From: Hydrangea macrophylla
Lineage: Eukaryota > Streptophyta > Magnoliopsida > Cornales > Hydrangeaceae
Direction of reading: 5' to 3'
DNA length: 64,000 bases
NCBI GenBank assembly: GCA_033977485.1
Contig: CM066993.1
Span: 31,734,001 to 31,798,000 of the forward strand
Both the position numbers and the translations under genes were made by a program. The notes beneath the pieces were generated by a model. That model was not told the DNA's origin. It was given only the letters and a program-made list of their open reading frames with translations, and did not search any database. Positions 45,500 to 55,368 of this stretch are shown piece after piece; within the stretch, counting starts at the first letter, position 1, and the number at the start of each line of letters is the position of its first letter.

Positions 45500-47957
45500 T
45501 GTGGACACGCGGAATCGCTCATCCACTCCTTTTAGTTTTGAGATTGTTTTTGAAAAAGGAAAGAAAAAGGTCTGTTGAAAACAGATATAGAGTCGCCACT
45601 TGGTCTTTAAGGAACCAAGAAACCTAATTTTGACTCACCCAAATGGATAAAGGGAACCGTCCCTTCATAACCAAAGAACTTGGCTCGAGGTTTTGGTACG
45701 AGAGAGGAAGGAGCCTTTGTCGCGACTAAAACACCCTCAATTCGCCCCGTCTTTCGACGAGCCTCAATTAGCATCCAAATAATCATCTTATACTATGTAT
45801 GGTTCGACAATTAATACTATGATAGTACATTACATCACGCAAGAATTTTGAAATGGAAGATCAAAAGATAAGATATCGTTCATAAGATCTAAGCCAAGTA
45901 TCACACAATGCAAAGTGAAAGATCACACAAAAAAACCTAGGAAAAATCGTCTAATCATATATCAAGTAATAAAGTTTTCCTAATCTAAAGGGGACATGAA
46001 TTGTTCTTGAAACAAATAAACAAATAAATCGGAATATGCTTAGCGGGCTAGAATGACGCATGTTAATCTTTGGGAAAAGAAAACCTCTCAATCCCCGGGA
46101 CGGATGAGAAAGGATGATTAGATCGAGGGGACGCATGGATGTGTGATCAAGTTCATTCCTTATAATCTTCTTAGATTAGGAGTCACAAAAGCTCCAAAAC
46201 TTTGCATGGATGCAATGTATGTATCTAGAATGTGCCAAGGTTGTAGTGTGTTTTGTGTTCATGGATTCCTAGAATGACTTAGAAGTCTATAATGTGTATG
46301 AATGAATGAAGGAAATCATCATGAGATATGTACAAATGTAGTATGAACTACTTCCTAAGACATGAGCTAATTTGGAGTGAGTGTAAGCACCAAATCAAAG
46401 GATGGAAGTAAAAGTGTGTTTGCTATGAATAGTGGACAGAACAGTAACATGATCTTTTGGAAATTGAAAAGAGGGGTTAGGAATGTTTTCAATGCATGAT
46501 TGTTTATGGAGATATTCCTTATTGTGTCTAGAACACAACCCAAAAAAGCCAATCTTTAATAACTATTACAGATTGAGAGAAATCATATGAATAATAGAGG
46601 TTACTCAGAAAGAGAGTTCGTACTGTCGACTGAAATGTTAGAAAATCTTAGAAAATGAAAAAAAAAAAGATCTAGAACCCCATATTACACAGAAAGTTCC
46701 CTAAGACATTGAAGTTCAAAGAAAAAATAAGTTTGGACCACTCGTTTTGGAAGTAAAAGTGTGTTTGCTGTGAATAGTGGATAGAACAGTAACATGATCT
46801 TTTGGAAATCGAAAAGAGTGGTTAGGAATGTTTTCAATGTATATTTTTATGGAGATCTTACTTATTGTGTCTAGAACACAACCCAAAAATGAGAAGTCAA
46901 GGGGGGTTTATATAGGCCAATTTGGGGGTGATTTTGGGGTTTTAGAAGTACTCCTAGTGGTCCCAAACATCTGTGAACATAGAACTACGTCGTTTTGGTT
47001 TCTAATTAATCAAAATGAACCCCCAAAAGAAATTACAAAAGTGGATCATTCTGGGGGAGGGTGCCGCGGCGGTAGTGGGTCAATGCCGCTACGGCACTGT
47101 TCCTCATTCGTCCAGATAATTTTTTAGGCCCCCAGAGGTTCTGGTATTCGCGAAAAGGCCCAATTTTGTCTGAAATTCACAGAAAATGCATACAAACTCC
47201 AAATTGAGGTTGTGATATACCGTTGGAAAGATAATGGAGTCTACTTTACATAAAAAAATAGTTTGGAGATAGGTCATTTTGAAAAGGTATTCGCGATAAA
47301 ATTCAATTTGATCGCCTTTTTGGCCTTCGAAAATTCATAATTAATTCGTTTGAAATCCAAAAATTATGTGCGATATACCGTTGGAATGCAATTGACCTCT
47401 AGTATCCATGAAAAATGTTTGAAAAATGATACGGTGCTCCGGTTTCAAAATCAACTTTTGGTCAAACTGGTCAAACTTGGGATTCCCGGGAAGTTCTGGA
47501 AACCTCTGGGAGCTCCCAGGAGCTGACGTTTTCGTTCGATTTTTTTTTTTAAACTCATTTTAATACTTTCCACATGATCTAGAATGATTTCTGAACTTTT
47601 TGACGAATTTGGACGATTTCGGTCAAACCTTGGTCAAACTTGGTCAAGCCTTGGTCAAACCGGTCAATGGGGACTTTCTGGGAACTTTCAGGACTTTCAG
47701 GGGTCTCTGGGAGCCGACGATTTCATCCGGTCTTACTTTAGAACTCATTTTATTGTTTTTCTTATGATGTAGCGCGTTTCCAGAATATTTGGTCTGAATC
47801 TGGGAGCGTTAGGGCTTTTAGGGGTATTTTGGTCATTCTGAACATTTTGAGAGATAGAACTAACGTCTAAGAGTCCTTTTTGAGTCTTTTTTATCATTGT
47901 GAACTACCAAGCTACGGATCTCCTAAATCTGATAGCCGACAAAATGGGGTGTCTACA
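45500..47957 (-). mobile_element. 5' LTR of element B, rearranged
   Basis: On the minus strand it runs from TGTAGACACCCC (47957) to GCGTGTCCACA (45500). Compared with the 3' LTR, about 0.9 kb (16581-17476 there) is replaced by some 132 bp (46751-46882) that duplicates 46405-46540 of the same LTR. The TATA box (46907-46915, minus) and the half-site array (47060-47098) survive. Confidence 0.9.
47060..47098. promoter_or_regulatory. Half-site array in 5' LTR of B
   Basis: Half-sites at 47060, 47071, 47082 and 47093, 11 bp apart (GGTGCC, GGTAGT, AATGCC, GGCACT), form two dyads with centres 22 bp apart. They are about 150 bp from the TATA box. Confidence 0.7.
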
Positions 47958-47962
47958 GTGTT

Positions 47963-48133
47963 GTAGGGGCAGTTTGTCCCACATCGCCTGGGGAAGGAAG
48001 GGTAATGTGCTATGTATTTGTTGTTTCAAGTCTCCCAGTAAGAGGCCTTTTAGGCAGTGGCCCAAGAACAAATCCGTGGGGGTTTTGGCCCAAAGCAGAC
48101 AATATCTTACTGAGTGAGACTTGGGTCATGACA
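47963..48133 (+). mobile_element. TRIM2, right part
   Basis: This is the rest of the second terminal repeat (gtaggggcagtttg to GGGTCATGACA). It aligns with 15066-15245. The AGTGT that follows (48134-48138) matches the flank left of TRIM1 (14526-14530). Confidence 0.85.
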
Positions 48134-48138
48134 AGTGT

Positions 48139-50510
48139 TCTTGTTCACCCATTGGATTGAGTAAGTGCTAGAACCCATGTCTATGCTCTATTGAGAGTTT
48201 TATGTTGGGATTTCTTTAAGGCTAAATCCATGGTAATTCTATATTTTGATGATGTTTTCATGTTAGATCATAATCAAACTTGGTCTTGGTTCTTCATAGG
48301 GCCATGGATTTAGTTTTGTTTGGTTCATGAATATTGATTCACCAATGGTGTAGTGAGTTCATTAACCAACTGTGATCAAAGATTTTAATTAAATAATGAT
48401 TCGTTGATTTTAATTGAGACCAATTGGAATGTGCTCATAACACTTAATCCTACCACTGTAATTTTTGTTTTACCTAGGGGTGTCCATTCGGTCGGTTCGG
48501 TTCGGTTTGGCACTATTCGGTTCTGTTTGGGTTCGGTTCGGTTTGGAAGATTGTCAACTGTTAACTGACTGAAATTTAATTCGGTTGGTTCAGTTCGGTT
48601 AACTGAATTACAAATTCGGTTCGGTTTGGTTATTCGGTTAACCGAAATGTAAAAAACCCAATTTTTATTTTAATTTTTTTTTTCATTTTTCACAACTTTT
48701 TTTTATATTTTTTTTCCTTTTTCTTTCATATTACAAAGAACGCATACTTTTCTTTGTTTTTAATTGTAAAAATACTTATATTTTATTATCTATAGTTATG
48801 TATAAGTATATTAATAATATAGAAAATGAAAATAAAAAATAAAATTTCGATTTTCGGTTCGGTTCGGTTCGGTTTTGCCTATAGGCAACTGATAACTGAA
48901 CTGAAATTTTTAATTCGGTTCGGTTTTTAACCGAACTGAAATTTTTAACTGAAATAACCGAACTGAAATTGAAAATTCGGTTCGGTTGGTTCGGTTTGTT
49001 CGGTTAACCGAACTGTTTGCCCACCCGTAGTTTTACCTAGATTTTGTGGTTAGCATAGTTTGATCATGGGTTTTGCAAAGTAACTACTCTCTGTCCAAAA
49101 TTTTAGAATAGTAAGTCAGTTTTAAATTGCTTTGATCAGAATCTTAAACAAAAATTTTGAGCTTCAAATCATTTTATCCATGAAGTACAATGAGTTAGTA
49201 AGATCCTTTAAAAAGATTAGAAGGATTGAGATTTGTTTACTATTTTTAATAAATCATACAAAATCTCTTAATAGAGAGTTGATAAATCCTGAGTGGTGTC
49301 TAGTCTTGGTCAAATTCCCGGAGATTGGACCATTGGATCTTTGATTTTATTTTTGGATAGAAACTAGACACACAGAGGCATGTCATACTAAAAAATCATT
49401 GAGATCAAGCCAAGGGAACTATGAGTTTCTTATTTTAGAAAATCTGATACCGTCTCTATAATTCCTAAAATTCTGTGATAGATTTGATAAACCTTGTAAA
49501 TAATTATCCAAATGCTTTTTCTATGACCCAAAATTTAAACCATGCTTTGAACAAGGTTAATCAAGTTTAAATCCAGAGGCTAAGTGGTCCAAATCAATGA
49601 ATGATTCATAGCTTGTTCATGTTCACACGTTCATTATCATCATATGTGTATTGATTCTTGTAATTTAGGACATTGGTATGTTGAACTTAGGCATGGATTC
49701 CTTTTAATCATGTTGAGATTATATCATCTCTATATGGACATTACATTGGCTCCTAGTTGAGACTTATATATCTGTAGGGATGTTGTGACTTCAATGAGTT
49801 AGAAGGAATTCATGATTTCATCATCCTCCCCATTTTGTTATGTCTAAGCTAATAATTTGGTAGAATATTTAGGATTTGATATTATATTGTGTTCAAAGCA
49901 TGTGGACTAACCTTTGTTTTGTAGGGATATTAAAGTATGGCTTCTTAAACCACCCTTTATTTTTGTTTTATTTGATTTTATTAATTTTTGACTCCATGCG
50001 CGACACCTTAGACTAGGGTCTTGTCTTATGTGTGTATGTGAATGAGAAACTCTTCTTCTAGGCTTTCTATTTTTCGTATGCATTGCATGTTTCTGTATCA
50101 CAATTGGATCCCGAGTAAGTTTCCTTCTTTATTTGCACATCATTCTATTTGCTATGTGAATTACGTGGTTTTGTATGTCTTTTATCGTTAGCAATCTTAC
50201 ACCTGTTTCAACATGCTTTTGGAATGTGTATATATATATATGTATTAGTTGAGGGAATGCTTAAATTAATAATTTGATTAAAAAGGATGTTGAGTAGAAG
50301 CCTATCACGAGATAGGATGAGAGGGGGTAGTTTAGTCTGACGGGCTCCTTCCCCTCTCATTCCATAATCCCCAGACCTAGTTAATCTTTGATTTCCAAAA
50401 GATCAGTTTGCTTTTAAAATGGTTTCTTAATTTTTTGTTTAAAAAATTAAGTGGCGACTCGTATTTGTATTTGAAAAGAAGTAAAACTTTGTTAGCCTGC
50501 GATATCCACA
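48139..50510 (+). mobile_element. LTR D, right part
   Basis: It continues the LTR broken at 14530 and ends in GATATCCACA, followed by a primer site. Its last 100 bp (ttaattttttg, aattaagtggcgactc) match LTR E. It contains the MITE at 48475-49029 and no gene. Confidence 0.75.
48475..49029. mobile_element. hAT-type MITE with cggtt repeats
   Basis: 555 bp, flanked by the 8-bp duplication GTTTTACC (48467-48474 and 49030-49037). Ends TAGGGGTGTCC and, inverted, TACGGGTGGGC agree with hAT-type termini. Both arms are built of cggttcggtt and its complement, so the element can fold back on itself. The centre is AT-rich. No transposase. Confidence 0.8.
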
Positions 50511-53500
50511 ATCTACCAACTCTGCTAGGGATCAAACCCAGAATCTCTGGTTTCGTAGATAAGAATTTTAATTTTGGGTTCACTCGAGGATTAGACTTGA
50601 AAGCATCCTTTTAATCAAATCAATTAAATTTTGTGTGCCCGTTGCATTTCACTTGCATGTCTCGCCAGTCAATTGCACAGAACTATGACCTTGGAGGCTC
50701 GGGGTAACCCTGTCAGCTAAATTATCATGGAACTATGTGATCACTCTTGATCTCGTACCATGTGCTAGTATATAAAGCATCCTATTGGATGTCTGTCAAG
50801 GGTTCCTTATTTTGACCAAAACCCGGCCTTTGCATGATAGCCTATAGAACATTTCATTCTTAGAAAATCAATTCTTGATTAGGATTATGTGCTAGGGAGT
50901 TTTGTATGCCCAGAAGGGATTATTTGAGATGATGACGATATTTGCTTGATGTTGAATGTGTAACCTTTTAATCACTTTTGAGAAAATCCCCTTCATGTCC
51001 CACGACATTTGGGAACATGCCGAATTATGATTATAAGATTACATTTCTTATACCTTGTTAGATAAGCATCATTGACCTTATATGTATCTGAATTCATGAA
51101 AAGTGCGATAATTATCCAATCTTGTGATCCTTTCTACCCAAAACGTTTTAAACTCTCCATTGCAAATTTTGACCATCTTTTATCCCAAAAATGTTTTGAA
51201 AAACCAAAGGTCCATGGTTTACCTTAAAAATAAAAAAACTCAATCATATTTCATTAAGAAATGTCAAAGAAAAATCAAAATCCTTGAGAATTATTTTCAA
51301 AAGATCTTATTAGTCGAGAAATACTTTCTTTAAAAATGCTCAACCTTGGAAAATGTAGCAAGGATCATAATGAAAGGAGAAATTAGCGCACTTGACATGG
51401 GTGAAGATTTTATATGCTTAAGTGTTTTGTATGTTAGTATTAGATTTTTCCCCCTTTCTTTGGCATATAGAATAGGCACACACACATGTGCATAGCATCC
51501 GCATGACATATGAATCATTCAAAAGCATTTTTACCAAAGCATTTTCAACAAATAAAAAAGTAATAAAGATAAAAATTATTATCAATTAAGGGGAAAAAAA
51601 CAAAATTCTTTTGAAAGTCAAAATTGATTTAAATAAAATGTGATTGTAGGTGAAAAATAGAACCTGATTCAGGCACAATTTGGGTTAGAGATTCTACAGC
51701 AAGGCTAGTAATAAGAGAAATTAATATCAACATGGCGCACAAAGGAAATACTATGGAAGTAGCGTAGTTAAGAGCAATAGTAGAGCAACAAGCTGAACAG
51801 ATGAACCATATGATGACTATGATGGAAGCAATAGCACGCTAGTTGCCCACAGAAAATCCATAGGTTGTCGATCCTCTTCCAGCCGCAAGGGAGGAGGATT
51901 GGTATGATGACCCAGAAATGCAAAGGGTCGAAATACCACGAGCTGAGAGAGACAGATTGGAGAAGGAAAGAGTTGAGAAAATTGAGAATGAAAGGGTAAT
52001 GGCTGAGAAAGTAGAAATACTTGAGAGGGTGGTTCGAAAGGCTCATGGGGTCGATAACTATTTGCTGGAGTTGGAAGGATTATATGAAAGAGTTCATGAG
52101 ACGCTACCCGTCGGGTTTAAGATGCTAGTCTTTGATAAATATGACGGAACAAGGAATCCTCACAGCCATGTCTGAATGTGTATTGGAGCATTCCACCCAA
52201 GTGGCTTGAGCACCACAATTGTGGCCATCCTATTTCAGCAAACCTTAACTAGGGGCCGCCTTGGCATGGTACCTCATGCTCGAACCAAGCAAGACTAGGA
52301 TTTGTGGAGAAGTTGTCAAGTCACTTATAGCTCAATATGAGTACAATCAGGATCTAGACATCATGGTCCAGGATTTGGAAACCGCCAGGCAAGGAAACAT
52401 GGAGTCCTTCACTGATGGAGAGGCAAGGCGACCAAAATGGTACAAAGGCCATCCGAAAAAGAATAGATTAGGATGCTAATGAACAACCTCCAGGCAGTCT
52501 ATCAAGAAAAGATGAGGTTTTAATTGATCAATACTTTATCTTTGACATGGGAACCAGAATTGAGGATGCAATTCAAGAGGGGGTAATTAAGAAAGAGGAA
52601 CCACAAGGTAGTTATAGGCGATCAAACTATGGGACAGGTAGAGGACATTTGGGAGGTCACTCTGGCCCCACCGATGTCAACGCATTGAGTGAGCCAAAAA
52701 GAAAATTTGAAACAAGAAGTCATCCGGGAATGGATAAACCGCGAAGGCAATTCTCAAATTTGGGAGTATCGTTATCTATTGCCCTCGACAGGTTGGTAGC
52801 AAAAGGGCACCTCTGCCCATTGGAAGCACGATCGATGTAGAACACGCCTCCTCCAAACCTTAGAATAGACTTGTATTGCAAATTCCATCAGGTACATGGG
52901 CATTCTATGTATCATTGTTCAAGGTTGAGGCATAAGATTCAAGATCTAATTGATAAAAAGGTAATATCCAAACCACCTGCCAACCTGCCCTATGTCACTA
53001 AAATCCGCTGCCAAATCATCATGCTGTGCCACCGCTCTAGGGCATATTCTTTTTGGAATTTAAAGAAACTTCCTTTGATCCTTCCAATTTGATCACTAAG
53101 ATTGGCCAGCCAAAGAAGACCTATCGATTGCCAAAAGACACAATGATCTATACTCTTGGGAAATTTAGGAAAAATACAACAAAAGAAGCTGCTACCCTTG
53201 AGTGCTGGGCTTAGGATACCGATAGCTCTATTTGGTATGAAGAAGGGGACAGCTAGAATATCAACCAAGTTAATGAGAATCCGTGGTACGAAAGTGATGG
53301 AGAGAAGAATCTAGAAAAAGATAATGTGGGGGTTACCAAAGCACAAGATGACTTATTGATAAGGGAAGAGGTTAACCACCCAACTTGATTAGGGATGCTT
53401 TTCAAACCATATGAGCTAGTGGAAGATCACCTAGGTAAGAGTTCGATAAAGGGAAGGGAAAAGTAAACGAAGAAGAGGATGAAGATAGGGTTTTGAAATA

Positions 53501-53611
53501 AATAAAGAAGACGTAGGCCAACATCACAATTTGGGGTTGTTGATCGCCTTTAAACGTCACAGACAAGCAGTTTTGGATGCTCTAAACTAGTCAGACTTTT
53601 CTATCAACATC
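50511..53611 (+). mobile_element. Internal region of Tat element D, cut by Athila 2
   Basis: It begins with a primer-site remnant TACCAACTCTGCTAGGGA (50514-50531; the Arg-type site has TGG at its start). A leader without genes follows (50532-51731), then gag, then an eroded stretch (53270-53611) where protease would begin. Athila 2 is inserted at about 53612. The rest of D lies outside the window. Confidence 0.75.
51732..53270 (+). pseudogene. gag: Gag of element D, degraded
   Basis: ATG 51732 begins MAHKGNTMEVA, then a stop. Frame 51918-52175 carries a charged coiled coil (ERDRLEKERVEKIENERVM) and the gag core start VDNYLLELEGLYERVHETLP and FDKYDGTRNPHSHV. Later frames hold TRIEDAIQEGVIKKEEP (52550-52600) and the knuckle CKFHQVHGHSMYHC with RLRHKIQDLIDKKVI (near 52880-52960). 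At least eight stops or frame changes. It is homologous to gag of elements A and B. Confidence 0.75.
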
Positions 53612-53845
53612 TGATGAGAGCTGATATTAGCTTAATATTAGCTCGATAAGGAGTAAAAACTGACTGGATTTAACCCCATTTCTCTAGTGTTACCTGCACT
53701 TGTGTTTTAATTCGTTTCTTTACACAATGATGTATTTTTCGTGGTATGTTGTTGTGTTTAGCTCTTTGAATGCAGGTTCTGAAGTTAAAATGAATAACAA
53801 GTTGAAAGGAATAACTCAAGAAACAAATTAATGAAGTCTTGATAC

Positions 53846-53959
53846 CAATCGATTGACATCATATCAATCGATTGACATTTTTTCATGATCAATCAATTGG
53901 TGTTTTTACCAATCGATTGAAATTTTTATCAATCGATTGAGATCTTTATCAATCGATTG
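53846..53959. promoter_or_regulatory. CAATCGATTG array upstream of TATA in Athila 2 LTR
   Basis: Copies start at 53846, 53865, 53890, 53910, 53930 and 53950 (spacings 19, 25, 20, 20, 20). The third is CAATCAATTG, one base changed. The TATA box follows 108 bp later. Confidence 0.85.
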
Positions 53960-54067
53960 ACTAAAACTGGAAACAGTCTGTGTTAATGGAGCAAGATTTC
54001 AGCAATCAGGACGACGACCAGTCGTTATGGAGTGAACCTGGACACCTTTAGCCCGTGAATTTGACAT

Positions 54068-54076
54068 TATATATAG
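54068..54076 (+). promoter_or_regulatory. TATA box of Athila 2 LTR
   Basis: TATATATAG in the context gacattatatatagagg, between the two palindrome arrays. Confidence 0.6.
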
Positions 54077-54432
54077 AGGAGAGTGAAGAGGGTAAAGGGT
54101 TGGCTTATTTTGTATTTTTGTATTGTAGGATTTCTCTAATTTTTGAAGCTCAAGATTCTACATTGTTGAGTTCAGTGCAGAGTCAGGTTTATCTTTCATG
54201 TGATTAACATCCTGTATTAGTTTAGTTTTGAGTTCTTTATAATTTAGTGTAAGGTTGATTTTGGAATAGAAATTTTCATTTCAAATTTTAATCCATGTCT
54301 CTCTTTAATGTAATTTCTCAATTTATTTCTATTCACGAAGCGAAAGAGATGCTAGCCTAAAGTTCTGGTTGGGAATAATGTGAGGAAACATTGTTTCCAG
54401 CCACTGGCATGATTCTGTTTAAGAATCAGTGT

Positions 54433-54552
54433 CAATCGATTGGATACAGAATCCAATCGATTGACATAGATTCCAAGTCAATCGATTGATATACTTGTCA
54501 ATCGATTGAAAGCCATTTCATATCAATCGATTGAGATGATGTCAATCGATTG
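54433..54552. promoter_or_regulatory. CAATCGATTG array downstream of TATA in Athila 2 LTR
   Basis: Six exact copies start at 54433, 54454, 54479, 54499, 54524 and 54543 (spacings 21, 25, 20, 25, 19). The alternating pattern is that of LTR F. Confidence 0.85.
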
Positions 54553-55239
54553 GTATGTTTATGACTTGGGTTTACTCCTTTTTGTATTCCAGTAACTTTT
54601 GCTTCAGAAACTAAGCCCAAATTGATCTTTCTAGTTCAAATTGCAGTCTGATTTTGAAATAAGAGCTCTTTTGATTAATTAACTCAATGAACACTCATAA
54701 CAAACACATCGAATATTTCATACTCAATTTGTTAGTTATTGTTCATGGCTTTAATTAACTTTTTATTTCAGTCCTTCATAAATAAGTTAGGTAAACGAAC
54801 CACTAAGTATGCAAGATTCACATACTTAGTGTCTAGAATGCTTAACTTAATCATTTTCGAAATAAGGAATACTCTAAGGATAAAACCCCAGCTGTTCGTT
54901 TTGAAATCATGGTAGTGGCTGGTACTTTGTGGATTCACATATTCCCAACTCTTTTTATATTTAATTTCATATCACAGTTGTTAATTCTATATAGTTAAGT
55001 TATCGCTTTACTTTATTTTATTTCTTTTATTTACTCTATAGGACTGTTAGAAACCCCCCCCCCCCCCCCCCAGCTAAAAGAAATCATCTTTTATTTGAAT
55101 TTAGGATTCAATCTAGATCTTTCTGCTTTCATCTTTCGTCCTTTGGGATTCGACCCGGTCTTATCGGTTTTAACGCGACGCGACCGTCTACACTTGGACG
55201 TACTCTTCAGAGAACACATTTCAAGTCGTGTCAAGTTTT

Positions 55240-55257
55240 TGGCGCCGTTGCCGGGGA
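55240..55257 (+). promoter_or_regulatory. Primer binding site of Athila 2 (tRNA-Asp)
   Basis: TGGCGCCGTTGCCGGGGA, six bases after the LTR, identical to Athila 1. Confidence 0.9.
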
Positions 55258-55368
55258 CGGTAACGAAGGCCATGAATTTTTGGATTGATCCAATCTTTCC
55301 TTATCCTATTTCTATCTTTTTTTTTTCTTTCGTTCTTCAGACACAAGCTGCGTTATTTGTGTCATTCT

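Larger units (their letters stand above)
15340..47957 (-). mobile_element. Tat-lineage (Retand/Ogre-like) element B with antisense genes
   Basis: On the minus strand the order is 5' LTR (47957-45500), tRNA-Arg-type primer site, leader, gag, protease with G-patch, RT, RNase H, a second RNase H, integrase, a long 3' region with antisense genes, polypurine tract and 3' LTR (18525-15340). It is flanked by GTGCT (15335-15339) and GTGTT (47958-47962), a duplication with one change, inside a TRIM2 terminal repeat. Minus the nested insertions (LTR E with F, and Athila 1) it is about 19 kb, within the size range of large Tat/Ogre elements. The 3' LTR measures 3.19 kb and the 5' LTR 2.46 kb owing to a rearrangement. 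All coding domains are damaged. Confidence 0.9.
53612..55233 (+). mobile_element. 5' LTR of Athila 2
   Basis: The start TGATGAGAGC is chosen for the TG end and its likeness to TGATCGGGAG of Athila 1; it could be off by a few bases because the 3' LTR is not in the window. The end CGTGTCA lies just before the primer site. It holds two CAATCGATTG arrays around a TATA box (54068-54076) and a poly-C run (55055-55071). Confidence 0.75.

Noticed and set aside
48475..49029. Telomere-like or satellite repeat (ttcggttcgg)
   Set aside because: The motif is not the plant telomere repeat, and the block has hAT-type ends with an 8-bp duplication.
51124..51333. Lys-rich frame in the leader of element D
   Set aside because: AT-rich chance frame between primer site and gag, with no similarity to leaders of A or B and no domain.
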